A DNA stretch of 64,000 bases from Desulfobacteraceae bacterium (lineage in GTDB: Bacteria; Desulfobacterota; Desulfobacteria; Desulfobacterales; Desulfosalsimonadaceae): contig JABZFM010000007.1 in NCBI GenBank assembly GCA_014237465.1, forward strand, positions 230,700 to 294,699, given 5' to 3'. Positions 54,020 through 63,459 of this stretch are shown in pieces. Made by a program: the position numbers and the translations under genes. A model generated the notes under the pieces. That model saw only the letters and a program-made list of their open reading frames with translations. It was not told the origin of the DNA and did no database searches. Numbering within the stretch: position 1 is the stretch's first letter; every line of letters begins with the position of its first letter.

Positions 54020-55717
54020 ATGTCTAAGACATTTCAACCGGATTGGAGTGAAAAAGCACCCAAAAAAAAATCATACCGTTCAATTTTTAAATGGGGCAGC
54101 CCCAAAGAATTCAAACATCCGAGCAGTGAATGGTATCTGATGCTCAAAAAAACATTTAACATGACGGATGAAGATTTTGAAAAACCGCAGTTTGAAGGTA
54201 ACGAGAAAGTTTCCATAGACCAGAAGATTTCTTTAACAATAGCACAGATAAAAGCAATTACGGATATTGTCGGGAAAAAAAATGTTAGCACCGATGATTA
54301 CAGCCGGGTCAAGTTCAGCCATGGAAAGACGGTGGATGAAGCCATGGATTTGAGGCAGAATCTGGTTCGCAATGTTCCGGATATGGTGGTTCATCCAAGA
54401 AACAAATTAGACGTGCAGAAAATTGTCAATTATTGTAATAATAAAAAAATTCCCATTTATATTTTTTCCGGCGGTTCATCCGTGACTTTCGGACTGAATA
54501 CACCGAAAGCCGGTATCATGCTGGTAATGAGCACCCACATGAACAAGCTGATCGATATCAATGAGTTGGACCAGACCGCAACGGTTCAGCCGGGAATGTT
54601 CGGACCGGCGTATGAAGACGCTTTAAATAATGCGCCGAAAAAATTTAATGTCAAACGACGATACACCTGCGGTCATTTCCCCCAGTCCTTTGAATTCTCA
54701 ACCGTCGGCGGCTGGGTGGTCACGCTTGGTTCCGGTCAGGCCTCCACCTACTACGGAGACGCTTATGATATTGTCTTTGCCCAGGAATTTGTCACGCCAA
54801 CGGGATCATTTCAAACCCTGGAATATCCGGCAACTGCAACAGGCCCCAAAATCAACGATATCATGAAAGGCAGCGAGGGGTCTTTCGGCATCCTGGTTGA
54901 ACTGACCATGAAAATTTTCCGCCATATGCCCCGCAACCGTCAGCGCTTCGGTTTTATGTTCCCGTCCTGGAAGGCGGCGGTCAACGCGAGCAGGGAAATT
55001 ACTCAGGCGGAGTTCGGCCTGCCGGCGGTATTCCGGATATCCGATCCGGAAGAGACCGAGGTGGGCTTGAAACTCTTTGGTATTCACGGATCCCCGATAG
55101 ATAAACTGATAACGTTGCGTGGTTATAAACCCGTGCAACGATGCCTGTGCATGGGATGGTCGGAAGGTGAAAAAGGTTTTTCCAATCATGTCACAAATCA
55201 GGTCACAAAAATTTGCAAACAGAACGGCGCGATGTCGTTAAGCGGTTATGCCACAAAAAAATGGGAAAAAACCCGCTACAAAGAACCTTATATGCGGGAA
55301 GATCTTATGGATTACGGCGTGATTATCGACACCGTGGAATCCGGGGTCACCTGGGAAAATCTGCACCGGCTGCACGAAGGCGTACGCGCCTTTATTAAAT
55401 CTCGTCCCAGGACCATCTGCATGACCCATGCATCTCATTTTTACCCCCAGGGGACCAACCTGTATTTTATTTTCATACTTAAAATGATTGATCTCCCGGA
55501 ATACCGGAAGTTCCATGACGGCGTGCTGGATGCGATTTTAAAAAACGGCGGTTCAATCAGCCATCATCATGGTGTTGGAAAATTATTTGCGCCACTCATG
55601 GAACGGCACCTTGGCAAAGAACAAATGGATGTGCTGCGCACATTAAAAAATCATTTTGATCCGAATAATATCATGAATCCCGGTGGGAATCTTGGACTTG
55701 ATCCGGCAAAAAAATAA
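54020..55717 (+). CDS. FAD-binding oxidase of the PCMH/VAO family
   Basis: A 565-residue flavoprotein. The PCMH FAD-binding domain is seen in VVHPRNKLDVQKIVNYCNN, the FAD loop FSGGSSVTFGLNTPK, and SFEFSTVGGWVVTLGSGQAS. C-terminal substrate domain ends with the GHHHG-like SISHHHGVGKLFAPL and the terminal DPNNIMNPGGNLGL typical of D-lactate dehydrogenase and alkyl-DHAP synthase types. GGAGAAGACT precedes the ATG. The next gene is an FGGY kinase, and the regulator gene is upstream. Alkyl-DHAP synthase-like members can act without free FAD redox; which chemistry this has is unknown. Confidence 0.9.
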   Translation: MSKTFQPDWSEKAPKKKSYRSIFKWGSPKEFKHPSSEWYLMLKKTFNMTDEDFEKPQFEGNEKVSIDQKISLTIAQIKAITDIVGKKNVSTDDYSRVKFSHGKTVDEAMDLRQNLVRNVPDMVVHPRNKLDVQKIVNYCNNKKIPIYIFSGGSSVTFGLNTPKAGIMLVMSTHMNKLIDINELDQTATVQPGMFGPAYEDALNNAPKKFNVKRRYTCGHFPQSFEFSTVGGWVVTLGSGQASTYYGDAYDIVFAQEFVTPTGSFQTLEYPATATGPKINDIMKGSEGSFGILVELTMKIFRHMPRNRQRFGFMFPSWKAAVNASREITQAEFGLPAVFRISDPEETEVGLKLFGIHGSPIDKLITLRGYKPVQRCLCMGWSEGEKGFSNHVTNQVTKICKQNGAMSLSGYATKKWEKTRYKEPYMREDLMDYGVIIDTVESGVTWENLHRLHEGVRAFIKSRPRTICMTHASHFYPQGTNLYFIFILKMIDLPEYRKFHDGVLDAILKNGGSISHHHGVGKLFAPLMERHLGKEQMDVLRTLKNHFDPNNIMNPGGNLGLDPAKK

Positions 55718-55747
55718 ATTAACGTCTCATAGACGAAAGGACTTGTG

Positions 55748-57307
55748 ATGAACAAAAAGGAAGAATTAATTCTGACATTTGATGCGGGCACGCAATCGAT
55801 TCGCGCGGCTCTGGTTGATCTTAAAGGTGAGATTATTGACCTCGTAAAAACGCCCATTGAACCTTATTTTTCAGAATTTCCCGGATGGGCCGAACAGAAA
55901 CCGGAATACTACTGGGAGATGCTTTGCAAAACCTGCCGGACATTGCTTACTAAAACAGGGGACCTTAAAAAAAATATTGCCGGTGTCAGTATCACCACCC
56001 AGCGGGCGACGGTCGTTAATGTGGATAAAGAGGGGAACGCGCTGCGACCGGCAATCGTCTGGCTGGATCAAAGAAAAGCGGATTCACGAAAAATCCTCCC
56101 TTCCGTTTTAAGACCTGTCTTAAAAACCGTTAAGCTCCATGATTTTGTCGATGGGGTCATTTCCAATTGCCAGATAAACTGGATTAAACAGAACCAGCCG
56201 GATATCTGGGAAAAAACACACAAGTATCTGTTGCTGTCCGGATATTTAAACTTCAAGTTAACCAATGAATTTATTGATTCTGTGGGCAGTAACGTGGGGT
56301 ATCTTCCCGTTAATGGCAAAACTTACCATTGGGCCGGCAAACATGATTTAAAATGGAAACTTTTTCCTGTTGAAAAAGAAAAACTGCCCGACCTGGTGAA
56401 ACCAGGGGAACGGTTAGGAACGATTACTGAAAAAGCCGGCCAAGAAACCGGAATCCCGGCAGGTCTTCCGGTTATTGCGGCCGCCAGTGACAAGGCGTGT
56501 GAAATCTTGGGCGCCGGGTGCCTGACACCCGAAACCGCCTGTTTGAGCTTTGGAACGATTGCCACGGTGAACACTGCGATCCAGCGTTACGTAGAACTCC
56601 AGGCATTTGTCCCTCCCTACCCGGCCGCCCTGCCGGATCAGTACTATACGGAAGTGGCCATCATGCGCGGATTCTGGATGGTGACCTGGTTCAAGGAGCA
56701 GTTCGGGCTCAAGGAAAAACTTGAGGCGGAAGCCGCCGGTGTGACACCGGAAATGCTGTTTGAAAAAATCATCCGTGATGTGCCCCCCGGTTCCATGGGA
56801 CTTGTGCTCCAGCCGCACTGGTCCCCCGGGCCACATATGGAGCGATATGCCAAAGGATCAATTATCGGATTCGGCGATGTCCATACTCGGGGCCACCTTT
56901 ACCGGGCAATGATTGAAGGACTTATTTACGGACTCAGGGAAGGTGCCCAGCTGACTGAAAAAAAGAACAAAGTCCCCATCACACAGCTGCGAATATCCGG
57001 AGGCGGTTCCCAGAGCGATACCGCCATGCAGATTTCCGCCGATATTTTCGGAATGCCGGCCCAGCGCCCCCACACCCATGAGACCTCCGTCATCGGCGCT
57101 GCCATCGATGCGGCCGTGGGTTTAAACCTGTTTCCGAATTTTGAGTCCGCGGTAAAAGAGATGACCGGGGTCAAGGATGTCTTTGATCCAATCGGGGAGA
57201 ACTGCCGGATTTATAAAGATCTGTATGAAAACGTATACACTAAAATATCCAAAAAACTGATGCCGCTGTACAAGGAGATTCAAGAAATCACAAGATATCC
57301 GGAATAA
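55748..57307 (+). CDS. FGGY-family carbohydrate kinase
   Basis: A 519-residue kinase. The ATP-binding phosphate loop is LTFDAGTQSIRAAL, and the substrate region ends in ITTQRATVVNVD and PAIVWLDQRKAD. The C-terminal FGGY signature corresponds to QLRISGGGSQSDTAMQISADIFG. It resembles glycerol/xylulose kinases. Start ATG 55748 has AAAGGA 7 bp upstream. It is in an operon with the FAD oxidase, 30 bp apart. Together they may make and phosphorylate a sugar or polyol; the substrate is not known. Confidence 0.92.
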   Translation: MNKKEELILTFDAGTQSIRAALVDLKGEIIDLVKTPIEPYFSEFPGWAEQKPEYYWEMLCKTCRTLLTKTGDLKKNIAGVSITTQRATVVNVDKEGNALRPAIVWLDQRKADSRKILPSVLRPVLKTVKLHDFVDGVISNCQINWIKQNQPDIWEKTHKYLLLSGYLNFKLTNEFIDSVGSNVGYLPVNGKTYHWAGKHDLKWKLFPVEKEKLPDLVKPGERLGTITEKAGQETGIPAGLPVIAAASDKACEILGAGCLTPETACLSFGTIATVNTAIQRYVELQAFVPPYPAALPDQYYTEVAIMRGFWMVTWFKEQFGLKEKLEAEAAGVTPEMLFEKIIRDVPPGSMGLVLQPHWSPGPHMERYAKGSIIGFGDVHTRGHLYRAMIEGLIYGLREGAQLTEKKNKVPITQLRISGGGSQSDTAMQISADIFGMPAQRPHTHETSVIGAAIDAAVGLNLFPNFESAVKEMTGVKDVFDPIGENCRIYKDLYENVYTKISKKLMPLYKEIQEITRYPE

Positions 57308-57536
57308 TTGCATTTCATTAAACAGCCGGCGTTACTGGTTCGGCCCTAAAAGGTTTTACCGTTCCAGGAAAGAATTCCGGAATATACAAACGAAAATTAA
57401 AAAATAATCAATAACCGCCGGGGATGATAAGAAAAAAGTTTGTACAATTTGTCAACAACGTTCACGTCCGGTCAAAAAAGTTGCCTGCTTAACCCACTTA
57501 TGCTATTTTGGTCATAAATTAATAAAGTTAGGGAGA

Positions 57537-57685
57537 ATGTTTAAAATACATTTGTCAAAAAACATAAAAATATTGAGAATAAGGAACGGATGGAAAAAGT
57601 TAAGTTGATAGATTCCCTTGATGAAGAAGACCGGACAGCATTAATCCGGGTGATTGATTCCATGCTGACCAAGAAAAAATACTGA
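57537..57685 (+). pseudogene. Remnant of an XRE-family HTH regulator
   Basis: ATG 57537 begins MFKIHLSKNIKILRIRNG, a typical N terminus of an XRE helix-turn-helix protein; after it the frame breaks and, in the next frame, EKVKLIDSLDEEDRTALIRV and IDSMLTKKK, a typical C terminus, runs to TGA at 57685. The HTH core is missing, so the gene lost its middle and is not functional. It lies just upstream of the YefM-YoeB pair. Confidence 0.75.
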
Positions 57686-57740
57686 CCCTTATTACAAAAA
57701 AAAACATTGCCGAGCATGTCGCATAAAAGGGATAAAAAAT

Positions 57741-57998
57741 ATGAGAGCAATAACATATAGCAATGCAAGAAAGAATCTTCGTGCACTGATTCAAAATGTC
57801 TGTAAAAACTCCGAGCCGACAATCATTGTCAGCAGCAAGACTGATGAACAGGCGGTTCTTGTTTCTCTTGATGATTTTCAGGCGATGGAAGAGACAGCAT
57901 ATCTGCTAAGTTCTCCGGCCAACCGCGCACATCTGGAAAAATCTTTACAGCAAGCAAAAGACAGCAAATTCATTGAGTTTTCCACAAAGGATGTATGA
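57741..57998 (+). CDS. yefM: YefM/Phd-family antitoxin
   Basis: An 85-residue antitoxin with the YefM N-terminal DNA-binding fold (MRAITYSNARKNLRALIQNV) and VLVSLDDFQAMEETAYLL, typical of YefM. It neutralises YoeB and represses the operon. AAAGGGATAAAA precedes the ATG. The last 4 bp overlap the toxin start (ATGA), so production is coupled. Confidence 0.93.
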   Translation: MRAITYSNARKNLRALIQNVCKNSEPTIIVSSKTDEQAVLVSLDDFQAMEETAYLLSSPANRAHLEKSLQQAKDSKFIEFSTKDV

Positions 57999-58252
57999 AA
58001 ATTCTTTTTACCGAGGAAGCCTGGAAGGATTTTGAATGGTTTCTGGATAAGGATAAACGTCTTGCAAAACGAATCAGACAGCTTTTAAAAGATATTCTGC
58101 GCAACCCCGAGGATGGTATCGGCAAACCTGAACGATTAAGGTTTCAATTATCCGGTTGCTGGTCCAGACGAATCAGCAAAGAACACCGGTTGATATATAA
58201 AGTCGAAAAAGAAACCACTGTCGTCATCAGTTGCCGATATCACTACGAATAA
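57995..58252 (+). CDS. yoeB: YoeB-family mRNA interferase toxin
   Basis: An 85-residue RelE-fold toxin that cleaves mRNA at the ribosome. Key residues match E. coli YoeB: Glu in GIGKPERL, Arg in WSRRISKEHRL and the C-terminal HYE with His (RYHYE). It starts inside the antitoxin's last codons. A complete toxin-antitoxin module; expected to be autoregulated by the YefM-YoeB complex. Confidence 0.94.
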   Translation: MKILFTEEAWKDFEWFLDKDKRLAKRIRQLLKDILRNPEDGIGKPERLRFQLSGCWSRRISKEHRLIYKVEKETTVVISCRYHYE

Positions 58253-58475
58253 CAACAAGGTAGCCGCCCACCGCCCCAAAAGAAAACAGCGGTTAAAGAA
58301 AAGATTTTCAACAACCGTTTTTCCTGTATTTTTTTTCTTAAAGTGGTCTTTTTAGCACCAAAAACATAGCGCTAAGCCACTTTTGGGGCCTGTTTTTTAT
58401 ATCTTTTTCCAACTTTTCAGTCACTTATCTTGGTCCGACCCGAACCCGCAACCCGGGACCGAACCCGCCGAACCC

Positions 58476-58796
58476 GCGCTCGAGACCGGGGAGGACCTGA
58501 TCACCTGGGGGGCGCCGGCTCTGTTGCTCTTCCACGCCGATAAGGGCGCTGAGTGCCACACCGAGAACATCCATATCGATCTTGCTTATGGTATTCTGGC
58601 CGCCCACGCTATGGGGCTGGGGGCTACGCCCATAGGACTCGTGTCGCCGGCAGTCGAGATGACTCCGGAACTCAGGAAAATATTTGAGATCCCCAATGGA
58701 AACGAGGTTCTTTCGTCGATGATCGTAGGCTATCCAAAACACTCTTATCAGAGGACTATCAAACGCCGGATAAGAACGAATATCATTAGCATGTAA
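58476..58796 (+). pseudogene. C-terminal remnant of a nitroreductase-family gene
   Basis: From GEDLITWGAPALLLFHADKG to the end (GLGATPIGLVSPAVEMTP, GYPKHSYQRTIKRR) this is the C-terminal half of a nitroreductase. The N-terminal half with the FMN arginines is absent; instead a GC-rich run of CCGAACCCGC-like repeats (58434-58494) precedes it. No start codon with ribosome site is seen. Confidence 0.7.
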
Positions 58797-58868
58797 ATCT
58801 GATGTGGCAGCATAGTTGGACTGGCAGTCGGATTTAGTCTGTTCGAATGATTCGGCAAGGGAGAAAAA

Positions 58869-59030
58869 ATGAAATCAGATATTTTCGGATGGTGCGGAAA
58901 GATCCTCAGGGTGGATCTTAGTAAATTTGGAATAACCGAAATGAAAACTATGGATTATGCTGAACAATTCCTTGGGGGTCGGGGTGTTGCAACCAGGATA
59001 TATTGTATTTCTTTTGGGGACATCCTATAA
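58869..59030 (+). pseudogene. N-terminal remnant of an aldehyde ferredoxin oxidoreductase gene
   Basis: ATG 58869, preceded by AAGGGAGA, encodes FGWCGKILRVDLSKFGITEM and FLGGRGVATRIY, the start of an AOR-family protein, before unrelated CISFGDIL and a stop. Only about 45 of some 600 residues are left. The intact paralogue is at 33148-35307. Confidence 0.8.
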
Positions 59031-59236
59031 TCCTTCTGTCAAGCATAAAGTGTGCGTTTTTAATAAATTAATTAAATCAATAAGATAGGAGAGCGGCTAA
59101 TTTCTGGGCAAACTTCTCCTTTATCCTTTTATCCTTTACTTTATCCTTATTTTTTTATTCTTTGCTAAGGCTTTTGGGAACAAAAAATGTGAAGAAAAAT
59201 TGTATTGATGAACCAACATTGGGTGTGCTATATAAG

Positions 59237-59407
59237 TTAGTGCCTGAACAAAAGTCCGGTTTTTGGTAGGTTGATTTGAGCGTAATCAGTTAGGTTGGGT
59301 TTCGTACCTCAATCCAACCTACGAATATCAAGCAATTACCAAAATATGGTTTCAGTGAGCAAAATCCAACAAATCATGTGGTAGGCGTTTTCGTTCAGAC
59401 ACTAGTT
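59237..59407. repeat. Dispersed palindromic element with nested hairpin
   Basis: Ends TTAGTGCCTGAAC (59237-59249) and GTTCAGACACTAG (59393-59405) are near-perfect inverted copies; the same end is at 42572-42590. Inside, GTAGGTTGATTTGAG (59266-59280) and CTCAATCCAACCTAC (59308-59322) form a second hairpin. It lies just upstream of the FmdE gene. Confidence 0.65.
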
Positions 59408-59433
59408 ATATTTTGTAAAAAGAGGAGAATAAG

Positions 59434-60555
59434 ATGATGAAAAAATTTGCCGGTAGTTTACTTGTTGGATGTATGGTCTTTTTTGTAATGGAGCTTAGTC
59501 TCCTGGCCTGTGGATTTGAAGAATACAGAGAAATAAACTATAATAAAGAAATGATCCAGGCCATGAATGCGGTTTTTAATGCCCGGAACGAGATAGGTCT
59601 TGAAAAAGGCGATGAAAGGCTTCTTGCTTTAACCAATGCAGGATACGGAACTGTAAACGGAAAAACTACAGAGGCTTTCCTCGACATAGTGTCAAATGTT
59701 ACCGCCTGTACTATGGGTACAAAAAGTCTTTTAACAGTTCATACCCCGTTTACTGAGCCGTTGTGGTGTGCACTATACAGAAAGGATAACGGCAAACTGA
59801 TTTTTACCAAATGGAGTGAAAAAGGATTTAAACAACAGCAGATTGATATTTCTCCGGAAAAAATTTATAAATCCCAGGACTGGAAAAAAGCAGCCTCAGG
59901 GATAATTGGCAGTAAAACGCTTTTTTCCGTTGTAACGATTTTTCATTGCTGGGCAGCAGATGTTTCCTGGTCTTTACTGAAAACAGCCGAATTTCATAAC
60001 CACATCTGCCCCGGCCTTATTACCGGTGTTATTATAGGGGAATATTTGCAGAAAAATTACCCGCTGCGCAAGGGGGAAAAATATATATTCATAGGCGCAC
60101 CTCCAGGTTGCGCATTGGATGCTCTCCAGATTATATTCGACACCACAGCCGGAAAATCGGTTGCTTTTTCCAAGGCTGTCAGTAAACAAAAAATAGAAAA
60201 ATATTCGCAAGACCTGTGGTTTAAGGATGTCCCTATATCTCCCCTGGCGGTTATAGTCATGCGAGTCAATAAAAAAAGCAATTCTTGCGAAGGAGTGGTA
60301 CTGGGTGTAGACTGGAAAAGTATATTTGCAGATGCAGGCCAGAATTATCAGGATTTTGCTCCGTCCGGAGGAAAAGCAAATCCTGCTTATTTCATTTCCA
60401 GGGCAAAATTGTCGGTCAAAATGGCCTCTATCAGTATGGCCAAAAAACTGACATACGTAAAAGAAATAAAGAGATTTTTCGGGCAGGCAGCTTTGGCCCA
60501 AAAGCTTGCAATGGAAGGAACAGACCCCTACGCGGTCATCCAGAGTTTCCAGTAG
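59434..60555 (+). CDS. FmdE-family protein with a signal peptide
   Basis: A 373-residue protein. A signal peptide ends with LLACGF, a lipobox-like site, so export as a lipoprotein is likely. The C-terminal half carries the FmdE core: EFHNHICPGLITGVIIGEYL (HxHxCPG-type motif), and GAPPGCALDALQIIFD. FmdE is named from the formylmethanofuran dehydrogenase operon and is thought to bind metal; extracytoplasmic forms are not well characterised. AGAGGAGAATAAG precedes ATGATG. It converges with the TonB receptor, with a shared bidirectional hairpin between. Metal capture is inference. Confidence 0.85.
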   Translation: MMKKFAGSLLVGCMVFFVMELSLLACGFEEYREINYNKEMIQAMNAVFNARNEIGLEKGDERLLALTNAGYGTVNGKTTEAFLDIVSNVTACTMGTKSLLTVHTPFTEPLWCALYRKDNGKLIFTKWSEKGFKQQQIDISPEKIYKSQDWKKAASGIIGSKTLFSVVTIFHCWAADVSWSLLKTAEFHNHICPGLITGVIIGEYLQKNYPLRKGEKYIFIGAPPGCALDALQIIFDTTAGKSVAFSKAVSKQKIEKYSQDLWFKDVPISPLAVIVMRVNKKSNSCEGVVLGVDWKSIFADAGQNYQDFAPSGGKANPAYFISRAKLSVKMASISMAKKLTYVKEIKRFFGQAALAQKLAMEGTDPYAVIQSFQ

Positions 60556-60568
60556 AGCCGGGATAGAA

Positions 60569-60613
60569 GTCAGGAGTCAGAATTCATAACCACGATATAT
60601 TCTGACCCCTGAC
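60569..60613. terminator. Bidirectional terminator-like hairpin between FmdE and TonB receptor
   Basis: GTCAGGAGTCAGAAT (60569-60583) and ATTCTGACCCCTGAC (60599-60613) form a 15-bp stem with one mismatch, then GCCTTTT. It lies 13 bp after the FmdE stop and 10 bp after the receptor stop. Confidence 0.75.
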
Positions 60614-60622
60614 GCCTTTTGA

Positions 60623-62845
60623 TTAGAACTTACCACCTATGCTGAATATCACCGTAAATGGAGAACCGGCATAATAGTCTACGCTCGTTGCTGTGTCACT
60701 CGCATAGATTGCACCGACATATTTTTCATCAAACAGGTTCTTTAATTCAAGCCCGATGCTTGCATGTCTTAACCACCAAAGATCTTCTTTTGAATATTTT
60801 ATACCCAAATCGACAATAATGTAATCATCAACTTCTTCTTTGTTTGCAGCATCGCCGTATCTTTTGTCAACCCATCTAACCATGGGACTGATCTCAAAAT
60901 CGGAAATAGTGTAAATCAGGCCTGATTTTATGACCCATTTAGGAGTATCAGGAAGCTGATTTCCTTTGATTTTTAGAACACTGCCCTTTGTTTCAAAATT
61001 ATCGTCAAAACTCATATCAGTATAACTGGGGTTGAAATATACAAATAGATTTTTTGATGGACAAAAACTTGTTTCCAGTTCAAATCCATAAGAAGTCGCA
61101 TCGCCTACATTTTGATGATAACTGACCGGTTTACCGTTATTAATTACATTCTGATCATCAACACTTACCAGCAGGTCATGATGTTTGCTATAAAAAGCAA
61201 CAGGAGCTATTGAAAAGTTTTTGCTATGATACCTGAAACTGATATCATAGTTATCCGATGTTTCCATCTCCCATTTGTCTAAAATGTCCTGCAATGTCAT
61301 ATTGGCAGACTTAAAAGCCGATCTGTATTTTACATAGTTTGTGGTAACCGGAACATAAGCATATGGCCTCATATAGTTTCTGCCGTAATTAAAGTAGGCT
61401 TCACTGTTTTTGTTAAATTCCCAGCCAATGCCCGCTGTAGGAAGAAACTCATCATAATCAACTGCTTTTAGACTGATATCAGGGTCCTCTGCGGAAAGGT
61501 CTGGTTTGTATCCCGTGCTTGCCGGTTCTTCATAATAAAAATATTTTAGTCCGGCCTGAAATTTAAATCTATCCAGTCCGCCGGATATCTTGGCGTAAGG
61601 ACTGTGAATTGCACCATTCCCGTCATTTTTTGCATAATAACCATAGCCCTTGTAGTCTAATCCGTCGTCGTCAGTAGTGAAATACTTTTTCATGTATTTT
61701 TCCAGATTATGCGATTCAAACCAATAACCTGCGGTTATCTTATATGCTGAAAAATCAAGGCCAAGTTCAGGGATAATCCCATACCGTTCTAAATCCTTGA
61801 TCTTGTCCACTATCCCCGGTGTCTTTTCGCTGCCCATCATAAATTGCGCTTTCCCCTTTGTGCTTGCATCTTCACTGGAATAATAAGGCTTCAAAGACAG
61901 ATTGGTGTTTTCAGAAATGGCTATATCGATGATCGACATGAGGTCTCTGTTTATGAATTTTTCACGATTGTAATCATAATAGTCTTTATTCTTGTTGGAA
62001 TCAGATGTGAGTGCCGGAATAAACGATTTATCATAATAGTTATCTATATCTTTGGCTTCCTCGTAAGTCAGGCTTTGAAAGGAATGTTTTTCGATTTCAT
62101 TAAAATTGAAAAAGATATCGCAATTCACCTTATCACCAAATTCCTGACTTAATCCTAATGTGACATGATCCCTTGGGCCAAGCTCCCCCTCTCCTTTCCA
62201 TTTATCGGCTTTTGAATAAGAATATGAGGCAAAAAACTTTGTTTCTGTCGGCAGCTTTCCGGAATCAACCCTCAAGAATGTTCTCATAAAATTATCGGAA
62301 CCAAGGCCTTGACTTATCTCTGCCCCGACCTTGTCTTCCGGTCTTCTTAATTCCAATTCTATCGCGCCCCCTCTATTGCCGGAACCTGTTCCAAGGTCAG
62401 CCGGGCTTGCTCCCTTATACAGGCTGACGCTTTTTACGTTTTGCGTATCGTATATATCTTCCCGCGCACCTATCGGCATGATCCCGTAATTAGGAACACC
62501 TTCAACCGTCATCCCGATATATCTATCTTTTAGTCCCCTTACCCGCATATATGAATGACTCAGCCCGTAAGGGTCAAGACTTTCCACATTGGTTCCGGGC
62601 AGGATACTTATTGCATTATAGATGCTTGTTTCAGCAGGTGTGCCTATAAGTTCAAGCCCTTTCTTAGTTACCGAAGTTCCTGTATAAAGAGAATCTCCGG
62701 TTTGCTTGGTAGGAAGAATTAATTGGTCCTGCACTGTAATCGTTTCCAGTGAATAAACCTTGTTACCTTCATCACCGGCTATGGAATTAGTTGCCAAAAT
62801 CAGAAAGAGAATAAATATCGCAGGTAAGGTTAGTCTTTTTTTCAT
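60623..62845 (-). CDS. TonB-dependent outer-membrane receptor
   Basis: A 740-residue TonB-dependent receptor. Signal peptide (cleavage near SIAGDEG); plug domain about 35-160 with GLELIGTPAETSIYNAIS, LPGTNVESLDPYGLSHSYMR and VSLYKGASPADLGTGSGNRG; the barrel ends with SPFTVIFSIGGKF with terminal Phe. It would import a metal chelate or another substrate. No TonB or ABC genes are seen. It converges on the FmdE lipoprotein; a broken Slp gene is upstream. Confidence 0.94.
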   Translation of the reverse strand: MKKRLTLPAIFILFLILATNSIAGDEGNKVYSLETITVQDQLILPTKQTGDSLYTGTSVTKKGLELIGTPAETSIYNAISILPGTNVESLDPYGLSHSYMRVRGLKDRYIGMTVEGVPNYGIMPIGAREDIYDTQNVKSVSLYKGASPADLGTGSGNRGGAIELELRRPEDKVGAEISQGLGSDNFMRTFLRVDSGKLPTETKFFASYSYSKADKWKGEGELGPRDHVTLGLSQEFGDKVNCDIFFNFNEIEKHSFQSLTYEEAKDIDNYYDKSFIPALTSDSNKNKDYYDYNREKFINRDLMSIIDIAISENTNLSLKPYYSSEDASTKGKAQFMMGSEKTPGIVDKIKDLERYGIIPELGLDFSAYKITAGYWFESHNLEKYMKKYFTTDDDGLDYKGYGYYAKNDGNGAIHSPYAKISGGLDRFKFQAGLKYFYYEEPASTGYKPDLSAEDPDISLKAVDYDEFLPTAGIGWEFNKNSEAYFNYGRNYMRPYAYVPVTTNYVKYRSAFKSANMTLQDILDKWEMETSDNYDISFRYHSKNFSIAPVAFYSKHHDLLVSVDDQNVINNGKPVSYHQNVGDATSYGFELETSFCPSKNLFVYFNPSYTDMSFDDNFETKGSVLKIKGNQLPDTPKWVIKSGLIYTISDFEISPMVRWVDKRYGDAANKEEVDDYIIVDLGIKYSKEDLWWLRHASIGLELKNLFDEKYVGAIYASDTATSVDYYAGSPFTVIFSIGGKF

Positions 62846-62989
62846 TTTTTTATCTCCTTATTTCCTTAAGGTATTTGTGTGTTTGTTCTTGTATTTTGGC
62901 GTGCGCTTGAGTTATTCATTTTTGCGCTACTGCAAACAGAAACGGACAACAACAGCCTTTTGTGTGTTTCAAATTTACACCTACTGATG

Positions 62990-63419
62990 ATACCACCAAG
63001 GGCATACCACCAATAAGGATATGGACAATAACAAAATCTTTCTTCTTTTCTGACCTTGAAGAGATAAATTTCCTTGATACAGATGAGGGGATAGATATAA
63101 TCTATCTCCCCCCAGAGGCAGTATCCTTTTTCCTGTAATTTCCCCTGCCACTGCCGCATCTCGCCCGCGGCTATAGATTGCTGTATCCAAATACCCGTAG
63201 AGCCAGAAACCTCCCATCGGAATCATCCACATCCTTTGGCCTTTCATCTATGTCCGCCGGTTTTTGAAGTATCTCGATCAAAGTCCCTTCTTTTGTGTTC
63301 CTGGAGCCGAGAATTATTCCGCTGATAAGAACCGTCTTCCCCTTATGGACGTCCGGGTCTTTAATAACATCCTTGATAGATAATCCATAAATTCCCGGAT
63401 AAAGAGCAATATGGATTAA
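62990..63419 (-). pseudogene. Slp-family outer-membrane lipoprotein gene, broken by two frameshifts
   Basis: Three successive minus-strand frames rebuild an Slp domain: first LSIKDVIKDPDVHKGKTVLI and GTLIEILQKPADIDE to GRFLAL; then in a second frame YGYLDTAIYSRGRDAAVAGE and ITGKRILPL; then EIDYIYPLICIKEIYLFKV and YPYWWY in a third. The second shift falls in a run of six G (63107-63113). No start codon or lipobox is left upstream. Slp is a starvation-inducible lipoprotein; this gene is inactive if the sequence is correct. Confidence 0.8.
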
Positions 63420-63459
63420 AGGCTGCCTGATCTTCTTTCACGTTTTGACACAACAAAAA

